The notes under the pieces were generated by a model. That model made no database searches. It saw only the letters and a list, made by a program, of their open reading frames with translations, and was not told the origin of the DNA. A stretch of DNA of 33,527 nt from an uncultured cyanobacterium (GTDB lineage: Bacteria > Cyanobacteriota > Cyanobacteriia > CAKZMO01): assembly GCA_937128595.1 (NCBI GenBank), contig CAKZMO010000397.1, positions 1-33,527 of the forward strand, in the 5' to 3' direction. Made by a program: the position numbers and the translations under genes. How positions within the stretch are numbered: position 1 is the first letter of the stretch; every line of letters begins with the position of its first letter. Below, piece by piece: positions 1 to 6,749 of the stretch.

Positions 1-1
1 G

Positions 2-682
2 TGGAGTTGTAATGAGTGGGACCCGCTAGAAGAGGTCATCGTGGGACTGCGCTCTGCTGAATCCGGCACGGTGAACTATCAGGGCGTGCTAGCTCACATT
101 CCGTCCGATCGCTACAGCATGGGCCTAATCTCGGCATTTTCTGTGGCGGAGAATTTGCTGCTACGAGACATCGCCCGTCCGCCCTTTAGTCGTCGAGGAT
201 TGTTGCCCCCCGCCGTGATTTTGAACCATGCCAAAGAGTTGGTGCAGCGCTATTTGATTCGGACACCTTCTGCCAAAACTTTAGGTGGAAAGCTTTCGGG
301 CGGCAATGCCCAAAAGGTGATCGTTGCTCGCGAGCTGTCGAGGCAGCCTCAAGTTATTCTCGCGGCACAGCCCACCCGAGGTTTAGATGTAGGCGCGATG
401 GAATACGTTCACGCTCAGCTCATGGCCCAGCGGGATGCCGGAGCGGCGATTTTGCTGATCTCAACCGAGCTAGACGAAATTTTGCGCCTGTGCGATCGCA
501 TCGCCGTTCTTTATGAAGGGCGCATTGTAGGGGAAATGGCTGCCGACAATGCCGACATCAATCAGTTGGGACGCCTTATGGCCGGACAGCGGCAACCCGA
601 CGATTCTGATTTTGAATTCTCCAAACGGGCTAATGTTGCTGTGCCAGACTCCACACTCAACGAATCTGCCCATTCCGCTTAA
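2..682 (+). CDS. Nucleoside/BMP-type ABC transporter ATPase, 3' part
   Basis: C-terminal ATPase half of a two-domain sugar/nucleoside importer ATPase (RbsA/YufO/NupA class), which powers uptake from the inner face of the membrane. The reading frame is open from base 2, so the gene continues beyond the left edge. Visible motifs are the signature LSGGNAQK followed by ARELSRQP, a Walker B region ILAAQPTRGLDVGA whose QPTRGLDVGA is typical of the BMP/nucleoside subfamily, and the switch region LLISTELDEI. Two permease genes follow, giving the usual order ATPase-permease-permease; the lipoprotein binding subunit is probably off the left edge. Oddity: at the edge, where this family has GNGQ before LEEVIVGL, the frame reads CNEW, and the bases before it fit better in another frame (see findings). 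The family is firm; nucleoside as substrate is inferred from the subfamily. Confidence 0.85.
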   Translation, partial: WSCNEWDPLEEVIVGLRSAESGTVNYQGVLAHIPSDRYSMGLISAFSVAENLLLRDIARPPFSRRGLLPPAVILNHAKELVQRYLIRTPSAKTLGGKLSGGNAQKVIVARELSRQPQVILAAQPTRGLDVGAMEYVHAQLMAQRDAGAAILLISTELDEILRLCDRIAVLYEGRIVGEMAADNADINQLGRLMAGQRQPDDSDFEFSKRANVAVPDSTLNESAHSA

Positions 683-690
683 TCGACTGC

Positions 691-749
691 CGAATTACTA
701 TCGAATTACTATCGAACTACTGTCGTTCCGCACTGTCGTTCCGCACTAT
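691..749 (+). repeat. Short tandem repeats between ATPase and permease genes
   Basis: Between the ATPase stop (682) and the permease ATG (759) lie three 11-nt units, CGAATTACTAT at 691-701 and 702-712 and CGAACTACTGT at 713-723. Two 13-nt units follow, CGTTCCGCACTGT at 724-736 and CGTTCCGCACTAT at 737-749. All units start with CG and end in T, so they probably arose by slippage from related units. Comparable short tandem repeats are common in cyanobacterial spacers. Confidence 0.8.
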
Positions 750-758
750 CGCTCTGTT

Positions 759-1793
759 ATGACAACTGTTGTTTCCAAGTCATCTTTTTCCTTAAAACCT
801 TTTGCTCCGATCCTTGGAGTACTGGTGGCGTTGATGCTCAGCAGTATTCTCATTATCCTGAGCGGAGTCAATCCTCTAGAAGCGTTTGGAGTATTGATGT
901 CAGGGGCTTTTGGGGGCGGTCGCCAAATTACAGAAACATTGCTGAAAGCGACCCCCATTCTCATTATTGCTTTGGGATTAACGGTCGCCTTTCGCGCTCG
1001 AGTTTGGAATATTGGTGCAGAAGGTCAGTACCATATCGGCGCACTGGCGGGAGGGGCGATCGCCCTCCTTTTTCCCCAGCTTCCAGGCATTGTGATGCTG
1101 CCTCTGATGTTGTTAGCTGGCTTAGTCGGAGGACTGCTGTGGAGTGCTGTTGCTGGATTGCTCCACCTGAAGCGTGGCGTCAATCTGATCATTTGTACGT
1201 TGATGCTGAACTATATCGGCATCTTGCTAGTGCAGTATGTCTCACGAGCGCCTCTACGCGATCCCAACGGATTTTTGCCCGAAACGGCGCGCTTTGTTGC
1301 AGCGGCTCAGATGCCCCGACTTTTTGGCAGTCGTCTTCACCTGGGAATTCTGATCGCGTTGCTGCTGGTTGGACTCACTGCTTTGCTGCTGTGGCGATCG
1401 CCGCTGGGGTTTCGTCTTCGCGCTGTCGGAGCCAATCTCAATGTTGCCCGTAGTGTTGGTATCGCCCCCAGTCGCCATGTGCTGACAGCGCTATTGCTGA
1501 GCGGAGCCCTCGCCGGACTCGCTGGGGTCATTGAAGTTAGCTATACCTATACCCGTCTCAAACCCAATATTTCTGATGGTTACGGCTTTACCGGAATTCT
1601 CGTCGCACTCCTCGGACAGCTTAGCCCCGTGGGATGCCTGATAGCAGCGCTGCTGTTTTCTGGACTCGTGGTCGGAGCCCAAGCCCTCAACGTCTCGCTA
1701 CAAGTTCCCGCTGCTGTGGCAGGCGTTCTCCAAGCGCTGTTAGTTCTTGGAGTCTTGGCCGGAAGTGCGATCGCCCAGCGAGAAGATCTCTAA
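759..1793 (+). CDS. Nucleoside/BMP-type ABC transporter permease 1
   Basis: Integral membrane permease (344 aa) of the branched-chain/ribose (BPD_transp_2) type, closest in style to YufP/NupP, and one of two permeases forming the channel of the importer. The sequence is almost entirely hydrophobic helices. It carries ALGLTVAFRARVWNIGAEGQ, the hallmark of this subfamily, and the cytoplasmic coupling stretch GFRLRAVGANLNVARSVGI. I chose ATG 759 because it starts the normal short N-terminus just before the first helix. The same frame is open back to 549, but that part overlaps the ATPase gene in another phase and reads like non-coding sequence. The gap to the ATPase is 76 nt and is filled by tandem repeats. 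Substrate (purine nucleosides or related) is inferred from the subfamily. Confidence 0.88.
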   Translation: MTTVVSKSSFSLKPFAPILGVLVALMLSSILIILSGVNPLEAFGVLMSGAFGGGRQITETLLKATPILIIALGLTVAFRARVWNIGAEGQYHIGALAGGAIALLFPQLPGIVMLPLMLLAGLVGGLLWSAVAGLLHLKRGVNLIICTLMLNYIGILLVQYVSRAPLRDPNGFLPETARFVAAAQMPRLFGSRLHLGILIALLLVGLTALLLWRSPLGFRLRAVGANLNVARSVGIAPSRHVLTALLLSGALAGLAGVIEVSYTYTRLKPNISDGYGFTGILVALLGQLSPVGCLIAALLFSGLVVGAQALNVSLQVPAAVAGVLQALLVLGVLAGSAIAQREDL

Positions 1794-1834
1794 TCACGCA
1801 GAAATACCCCTCTCATTCCCATCCATCACAGCCG

Positions 1835-1858
1835 ATCCAAAATCCCCAATCCAAAATC
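1835..1858 (+). repeat. Duplicated ATCCAAAATC unit in permease spacer
   Basis: The 10-mer ATCCAAAATC occurs at 1835-1844 and again at 1849-1858, separated by CCCA. This is the family of short AT-rich tandem repeats often seen between cyanobacterial genes. It lies in the 75-nt spacer between the two permease genes and has no obvious role. Confidence 0.6.
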
Positions 1859-1868
1859 TAAACCTGAC

Positions 1869-2840
1869 ATGCCCTGGGATCAAGTCTTAACCACCGCCTT
1901 TCTCATCGCTATTTTGACTGCTGGCATTCGTCTAGCTGTGCCTGTGTTGCTAGCTGTATTGGGAGAAATTATCACCCAGCTCTCTGGCGTCATGAATTTG
2001 GGATTAGAAGGTGTCATGCTCGTAGGCGGCTTAGCCGGATTTGCCAGCGCCTATGCCATCGAAACCACCACCGGAATGACTCAACTTGCTGCTTGGGTCG
2101 GATTGGCAGCGGGCTTGGTGGCAGGACTTGGAATGGGGCTGGTGATGGCGGTGCTGGCGCTCACGTGCCGTACCGATCAGGTGGTCGCAGGAATCACACT
2201 GGTCTTGCTAGGACAAAGTTTCACGACATACTGCTATCGGGCGGTTCCAGCCTTCAGCAGTGGACGAGTCAGTGGTCTGCCGACGCTTCCTATTCCTGGA
2301 CTATCCCGACTGCCCATCCTAGGAGAGGTATTGTTTACCCACAGTCTGGTGATTTATCTCAGCGCTGCCCTCGTGGTGTTTTGCGGTTGGTTGCTGTTTC
2401 GCACGAACTGGGGACTCCATATTCGCGCCACAGGAGAACATCCTACTGCGGTCGAAACCTCAGGCATGGATGTCATTCGCATTCGCTATCTTTGCACTCT
2501 GGCAGGATCGGCTCTGGCGGGGCTGGGAGGGGCAGTGTTGACGGTCGAACAGCTACATCTCTTTATTGAAGGAGTGACTGCAGGACGGGGCTGGATTGCG
2601 ATCGCCCTAGTCTATTTCTCTCGCTGGAATCCGTTTCTAGCCTTAGCTGGAGCATTGCTGTTTGGTATTGCCGACGCCGTTCAGTTTCGCATTCAGGCTC
2701 TAGGCTCGGACGAGCTACCCTATGAGTTTCTGCTCATGCTGCCCTATGCTTTGACGCTACTGGTGTTGGCAAGTCGTCGTCTCCGCGACCAAACTCCATC
2801 CGCGCTTGGAATTCCGTTTGTCAAAGGCAGTCGCGTTTAG
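1869..2840 (+). CDS. Nucleoside/BMP-type ABC transporter permease 2
   Basis: Second permease (323 aa) of the importer, YufQ/NupQ-like. Recognisable segments are the N-terminal AVPVLLAVLGEIITQLSGVM and NLGLEGVMLVGG, where the subfamily regularly has GE..xxxxGVxNLGLEGxM. RTNWGLHIRATGEHPTAVET is the cytoplasmic coupling loop. C-terminal GRGWIAIALVYFSRWNPF is the usual GxGxxAIAvalLgxwxP stretch. About eight to ten hydrophobic helices are seen. It completes the set ATPase-permease-permease and begins 75 nt after permease 1, all on the same strand, so it is almost certainly co-transcribed. Confidence 0.88.
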   Translation: MPWDQVLTTAFLIAILTAGIRLAVPVLLAVLGEIITQLSGVMNLGLEGVMLVGGLAGFASAYAIETTTGMTQLAAWVGLAAGLVAGLGMGLVMAVLALTCRTDQVVAGITLVLLGQSFTTYCYRAVPAFSSGRVSGLPTLPIPGLSRLPILGEVLFTHSLVIYLSAALVVFCGWLLFRTNWGLHIRATGEHPTAVETSGMDVIRIRYLCTLAGSALAGLGGAVLTVEQLHLFIEGVTAGRGWIAIALVYFSRWNPFLALAGALLFGIADAVQFRIQALGSDELPYEFLLMLPYALTLLVLASRRLRDQTPSALGIPFVKGSRV

Positions 2841-2841
2841 A

Positions 2842-3096
2842 ATGTGCGAGTTGAGAGAAAAAGAGCGTCAGGGTAATCAGGGCGATCGCCTTTATACATT
2901 TGACGCCTCCCTCTACACCACCAGTCAGATTATGGCTGGTGACATCGAAGCGATTGAATATCAGGGGCAGCGCCAAATCGACCTAGAAGATGTGCCTCTG
3001 CTGGGCAACGCCCTACTGGAATATACGAAAAGAAGAATCTTTCCTCAATTGTTGGAAGCTGTTTCTTTTGTTTTCCATGCACGCATGATGTTCTGA
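2842..3096 (+). CDS. Small hypothetical ORF after the permease, possibly a remnant
   Basis: 84-codon frame whose ATG lies one base after the permease stop, suggesting translational coupling. The first ~62 residues look protein-like: charged N-terminus, then DRLYTFDASLYTTSQIMAGD and acidic IDLEDVPLLG. The last ~17 codons lie antisense to the end of the PepSY gene (3045 onward), so they may be read-through into foreign sequence. It may therefore be a gene broken near 3030-3045. I do not recognise the family. It could be a complete small protein of the transporter operon or a 3'-truncated larger gene. Confidence 0.4.
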   Translation: MCELREKERQGNQGDRLYTFDASLYTTSQIMAGDIEAIEYQGQRQIDLEDVPLLGNALLEYTKRRIFPQLLEAVSFVFHARMMF

Positions 3097-3353
3097 ACGA
3101 CCATTGTTCCACCTGTGATGAGCATCCAAAGGAGCCCTAGCCCGTTCAGCAAAACATAGAAGGGTTCTAGGGTCTGTCCCAAATATTCTCCTTCGTGAAT
3201 CGTCATTAAAAAGTGAACCTGGTCACGGGAAAGACCAAACCAGTCTTTGGAAAGGCGATAGGTCACTCCTGTTGTCACGGTGACGAACAGTGGGAGTAAG
3301 ACAATGGGGGCTAGGGTACTGTGCCATTTTCGAACGAGCTGCCGATATTTCAT
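3045..3353 (-). CDS. Small PepSY-type membrane protein
   Basis: 102-aa protein resembling the short PepSY-domain membrane proteins of cyanobacteria. It has RKWHSTLAPIVLLPLFVTVTTG (first helix, ~9-30), then YRLSKDWFGLSRDQVHFLMTIHEGEYLG (periplasm-facing PepSY-like segment, ~32-60). A second helix follows around LLNGLGLLWMLITGG (~68-85) and a short basic tail. It lies 93 nt downstream of mntB on the same strand and may be read from the manganese operon. Biochemical role is unknown; related PepSY membrane proteins are often linked to metal or redox handling, which is only suggestive here. Its 3' end overlaps the convergent ORF at 2842-3096. Confidence 0.72.
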   Translation of the reverse strand: MKYRQLVRKWHSTLAPIVLLPLFVTVTTGVTYRLSKDWFGLSRDQVHFLMTIHEGEYLGQTLEPFYVLLNGLGLLWMLITGGTMVVQNIMRAWKTKETASNN

Positions 3354-3446
3354 ATTGCATCAGAGAGGGGAAGAAAAGCGTCCATTCATTGAGTAATGGC
3401 TTGGTTGTCAGTTCATCTGTCAGTTTAGTTGTAAATACTAACTTGG

Positions 3447-4367
3447 TTATGAGATGTAGTCTTGATTTTGCACTTCGTCTAAAACAGGTTCGGGAATGTT
3501 CTTGAGGCTTTGAGCCAAGATGCCGTATTTGGGTGCGAAAATCATCGTGACTGTAAAAATCAGCGTCAACAGCACTACAATGCTACCGCCCGTAGACACA
3601 TCTAAGTGATAACTAAAATACGTTCCTAGAACGCATGAGGAAACGCTGACTAAAACTGAAAGGCCTAGCATGTGATCGAAGCGATCGCTCAGTAGATAAG
3701 CTGTGGCTCCGGGAGTGACCAACATCGCAATGACCAAGATAATACCTGCGGTCTGTAGCGCGGTCACAATCGTGAGGGCAAGCAGAGAAAGCAGCATGTA
3801 ATACATGAGCTGAGTGTTGAGCCCAATTGCTTTGGCATGGTTTGGGTCAAAGCAAAACAGTAAGAGATCCTTGCGAAACAACAACATTGCAACCAACGTG
3901 GTCGTGCCTGCAATGAGCGTTTGCACGATGTCTGAGTTCGAGATTCCCAGGACGTTTCCAAATAAGATATGGAACAGGTCAATATTGCTGGGTATTTTGG
4001 TGATCAGTACAATGCCGAAGGCAAAGAAGCCTGTGAAGACAACGCCAATCACCGCGTCTTCTTTGAGACGAGCTTTGGACTTGATATAGCCGATCGCCAC
4101 AGTGGCTCCAAACCCAAAAATAAAGGCTCCGACGGCAAAGGGAATGCCGATCGCGTATGCTACCACGACTCCAGGAACGACAGCGTGGGAAACGGCATCT
4201 CCCATCAGTGACCATCCTTTCAGCGTGATGTAGCAAGAGAGAACGGCACAGACTAGGCCGACAAAGGCGCTGACCCAAAGTGCTCTGACCATAAACCCAA
4301 ACTGTAGAGGTTCAACGAGCCAATCCCGCACATCCCATAGGAAGAGACCCGTGATGAATTCATTCAT
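3447..4367 (-). CDS. mntB: Manganese ABC transporter permease MntB
   Basis: 306-aa ABC-3 family permease (ZnuB/TroC/MntB type), forming the membrane channel of the Mn(II) importer. It opens with MNEFITGLFLWDVRDWLVEP and has about eight or nine hydrophobic helices. Family segments include SLMGDAVSHAVVPGVVVAYA, with the conserved GDAxSHAxLPG coupling region, and LLVTPGATAYLLSDRF-like sequence near residue 215 (ALQTAGIILVIAMLVTPGATA). Its ATG overlaps the mntA stop in an ATGA, so the two genes are translationally coupled. Specificity for manganese rather than zinc is taken from the binding protein mntC in the same operon. Confidence 0.9.
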   Translation of the reverse strand: MNEFITGLFLWDVRDWLVEPLQFGFMVRALWVSAFVGLVCAVLSCYITLKGWSLMGDAVSHAVVPGVVVAYAIGIPFAVGAFIFGFGATVAIGYIKSKARLKEDAVIGVVFTGFFAFGIVLITKIPSNIDLFHILFGNVLGISNSDIVQTLIAGTTTLVAMLLFRKDLLLFCFDPNHAKAIGLNTQLMYYMLLSLLALTIVTALQTAGIILVIAMLVTPGATAYLLSDRFDHMLGLSVLVSVSSCVLGTYFSYHLDVSTGGSIVVLLTLIFTVTMIFAPKYGILAQSLKNIPEPVLDEVQNQDYIS

Positions 4368-5155
4368 GCATCAACCTCAGAAACCTTAGAAGGATGAAAC
4401 AGATGATGGAGGCTCATGACAGGCAACCCCCCAAAGGTCATGGCTAGATTTTCCTCAGTAAAGGTTTTCTCAAGAGAACCAGAGGCGAGAATCGTGCGAT
4501 TGAGTAGGACAGTGCGATCGCAGAATGTTGAGATAGAGGCCAAATCATGGGTAGACACTAAAATCGTGTGCCCTTCGTTTCTGAGCTGCATCAGCAAATC
4601 AATGATCCGCTTTTCCGTTTTCACATCGACTCCGGTAAACGGCTCATCTAGCAAAATGACCTTACCTTCTTGTGCCAACGCCCGTGCCAAAAATGCTCGT
4701 TTCCGTTGACCACCCGAAAGCTCACCAATTTGACGATGGCGAAAATCGGCCATTCCCACCCGCTCTAGGCTCTCCATCGCCAGACGACGATCTTTAGGTC
4801 TGGGCATTCGTAGTAGATTCATATAGCCGTAGCGACCCATCATCACTACATCAAACACGCTCACTGGAAAGTTCCAGTCCACCTCGTCGGACTGGGGTAC
4901 ATAGGCCATAAGTTGACGCTTTTGAGCCGTTTGAACAGACAAACTGCCGATATGAATGCGTCCTTGGCTGGGCTGCAAAAATCCCATGATGGATTTAAAC
5001 AGAGTGGATTTCCCTCCTCCATTTGGCCCAACTAGCGCCGTAATGGTGCCTGCTTCGATGACACAGCTCGCGTTGTAGAGAGCCAGTCGAGCATTGCTGT
5101 AGTTGACGCTGAGATTATGAATGGTGATGTCGAGAGCTTGGGCGATCGCTTGCAT
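4364..5155 (-). CDS. mntA: Manganese ABC transporter ATPase MntA
   Basis: 263-aa ABC ATPase energising Mn(II) uptake. Walker A GPNGGGKST is at residues 43-51, Q-loop around VPQSDEVDW (~86-94), signature LSGGQRKRAFLARAL at 146-160, Walker B VILLDEPFTGVD at 166-177, and the switch histidine in STHDLAS. The linker RYGYMNLLRMPRPKDR is typical of metal-chelate (ABC-3 partner) ATPases. The gene sits between mntC, 86 nt upstream, and mntB, which it overlaps by 4 nt. This reproduces the order C-A-B known from Synechocystis mntCAB. Confidence 0.92.
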   Translation of the reverse strand: MQAIAQALDITIHNLSVNYSNARLALYNASCVIEAGTITALVGPNGGGKSTLFKSIMGFLQPSQGRIHIGSLSVQTAQKRQLMAYVPQSDEVDWNFPVSVFDVVMMGRYGYMNLLRMPRPKDRRLAMESLERVGMADFRHRQIGELSGGQRKRAFLARALAQEGKVILLDEPFTGVDVKTEKRIIDLLMQLRNEGHTILVSTHDLASISTFCDRTVLLNRTILASGSLEKTFTEENLAMTFGGLPVMSLHHLFHPSKVSEVDA

Positions 5156-5241
5156 AATCGTTATCGATAAGTGACAAAATTGACGCGTGGTGTGGCTTTA
5201 CGAGAGTTTAGGAACTGAGCTTCTTCAGAGAGATTGCTTCC

Positions 5242-6240
5242 TCAATCTTCAGCGTTGCTGCCTGCTAAAAGCCCGTTGGAAATAGTGCGAGCATCATATT
5301 CCAACAGGTCTAGAAAAGTGGGCACAGGCCCTTCTTCTGTAGAGAGCGAATCAACATAGAGATTGCCGCCAAATCGGGCTCCCGTCTCTCGGGCGACTTG
5401 CTTTTGGCCTTCGTCGCTGACCGTGCTTTCACAAAAGATAGTAGGCACGTCGTAGGTCTTCACGTCCTCGATCACTGACTGCACTTGCTTAGGTGTGAAC
5501 TGTTGCTCTGCGTTCATCGGCCACATGTAAATCTCTTTCATGCCGTAGTCGCGAGCCAAGTAAGAAAATGCTCCTTCGCAACTCACTAGATAGCGCTGGC
5601 GTTCTGGCACTTGCTCCAGATCAAGTCGCAACTGTTCGTCGATCGCCCGCAACTGTTCGCTATAGGCTTCAGCATTGGCATTGTAGGTGTTGGCATTTTC
5701 TGGATCTAGCTCTACAAAGGCTTTCCGAATGTTTTCGACGTAGATCAATGCATTTTGAGGCGACATCCACGCGTGGGGATTTGGCTTGTCAGTGTAGGGG
5801 CCTTCAGCAATGGAGATAGGTTCAATGCCTTCTGTCAGCAGCACCGAGGGCACATCTTCAAGGTTGCCTAAGAATTGCTCGAACCAAAGCTCTAGGTTCA
5901 TGCCGTTGTAGAGAATTAGATCAGCACCTTGGGCTCTGACCAGATCGCTAGGAACTGGCTCATAGCCATGAATTTCAGCTCCAATGCGAGTGATAGATTC
6001 AACAACCAACTCATCCCCGGCCACATTCTGAGCCATGTCAGCCAACACTGTGAACGTGGTGAGAACTTTGATTTGTTCGTCGGAGGCTAGGCTCGAGTCT
6101 ATATCGCTGGTGCTAGACGCCGAGGAACTGTCAGGGCTGCTGGTAGAGGTGACCTCAGTGCTGGTGCAACTTGCCAAACCAATGCACAAGGCGAGAATAG
6201 AGGCAAAACGAATGCTTCGCGTCAGAACATGTTGTGCCAT
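5242..6240 (-). CDS. mntC: Manganese-binding lipoprotein MntC
   Basis: 332-aa cluster A-I substrate-binding lipoprotein capturing Mn(II) in the periplasm. A signal peptide with lipobox LASC makes Cys25 the lipid anchor, followed by a Ser/Thr-rich tether (~26-55). The metal ligands are visible: His91 in GAEIHGYEPVPSDL, His156 in NPHAWMSPQNA, Glu222 in CEGAFSYLARDYG and Asp297 in YVDSLS. A His-His-Glu-Asp set is the manganese type; zinc-type proteins carry a third His instead of the Glu. Cys221 and Cys270 match the pair that forms the regulatory disulfide of Synechocystis MntC. It is first gene of mntCAB. No strong Shine-Dalgarno is seen; a direct repeat just upstream may be an operator. Confidence 0.93.
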   Translation of the reverse strand: MAQHVLTRSIRFASILALCIGLASCTSTEVTSTSSPDSSSASSTSDIDSSLASDEQIKVLTTFTVLADMAQNVAGDELVVESITRIGAEIHGYEPVPSDLVRAQGADLILYNGMNLELWFEQFLGNLEDVPSVLLTEGIEPISIAEGPYTDKPNPHAWMSPQNALIYVENIRKAFVELDPENANTYNANAEAYSEQLRAIDEQLRLDLEQVPERQRYLVSCEGAFSYLARDYGMKEIYMWPMNAEQQFTPKQVQSVIEDVKTYDVPTIFCESTVSDEGQKQVARETGARFGGNLYVDSLSTEEGPVPTFLDLLEYDARTISNGLLAGSNAED

Positions 6241-6259
6241 GAGGTACCGATCGGTGTCA

Positions 6260-6276
6260 TTTCATATTTGTTTCAT
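6260..6276. promoter_or_regulatory. Candidate operator upstream of mntC (direct repeat)
   Basis: TTTCAT occurs at 6260-6265 and 6271-6276, one helical turn (11 bp) apart, 20-36 nt upstream of the mntC start. A further partial copy, TTTCAC, is at 6278-6283. OmpR-type response regulators bind direct repeats with this period, and in Synechocystis the OmpR-type regulator ManR represses mntCAB. The match to ManR is inference; no ManR gene is in the window. Confidence 0.3.
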
Positions 6277-6599
6277 TTTCACATTTCTCTCATAATTTAT
6301 GCAACGTGTAAAGAGGGATGATTATATCTGCCGTTGTGAGGGTATTTTCAGGCTCTCGGCTTTGTCGAAAGAATGAAGCTATGTTTTCACTCAGTTTCTG
6401 CTTTGGTATGATAGAAGGCTTTCAATCTCAGAAACATCTGCTGTAATGGCGATCGCCCTCTATTCTCTAAGATTGAGATTGGCTAGCCTTCGGCGTATGC
6501 CTTCTTACTTTCGGCCTTTTATTTTTTACAAAAAAATTTTTGGTTCGAGGACATCAAGTTTGCCCAGAAAGACGTCTGTTTCCCGGCCTTTCTAAGCTG
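6277..6599. other. Spacer upstream of mntC
   Basis: About 320 nt with no convincing gene. It holds an 8-bp inverted repeat (CAATCTCA near 6423, TGAGATTG near 6473) around a HIP1 site, and an A/T-rich block near 6518-6540. The mntC promoter should lie at the low-coordinate end. No consensus -10/-35 pair is obvious. Confidence 0.5.
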
Positions 6600-6711
6600 T
6601 TCAATATAGTGCTACGCGCTGATATAAAACCAATCGTTGATGGAGAAGCCGCGCACCGCGCGGCTTCTCCATCAATATCTGTCCTAACCTATCTGCGCAT
6701 TGCTATATCAA
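6600..6711. mobile_element. 112-bp MITE-like palindromic element
   Basis: The whole stretch folds on itself. The centre is a perfect 18-bp stem (6637-6654 with 6658-6675) around a 3-nt loop, read as GATGGAGAAGCCGCGC and its complement. The outer arms are imperfect inverted repeats: the left end starts TTCAATATAG, and the right end read in reverse starts TTGATATAG. Both contain a GCGC-rich core followed by GATA. Terminal inverted repeats plus small size and no coding capacity are the marks of a MITE or other non-autonomous repeat. It sits just downstream of the Ser/Thr kinase gene (ends 6750) and its stem could also stop transcription from that gene. Confidence 0.65.
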
Positions 6712-6749
6712 TGAAAGGGATGTCGCGGTGTCAGTCGATTTGAAGCTGA

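Noticed and set aside
549-758. In-frame N-terminal extension of permease 1
   Set aside because: It overlaps the ATPase gene in another phase, is not hydrophobic or family-like, and the normal start is ATG 759.
1004-1453. 149-codon frame inside permease 1
   Set aside because: Out-of-phase shadow of a clear permease gene; Arg/Ser/Cys-rich composition typical of frame shadows.
6540-6743. 67-codon frame over the palindromic element
   Set aside because: Most of it is the inverted-repeat element read in one frame; no family features.
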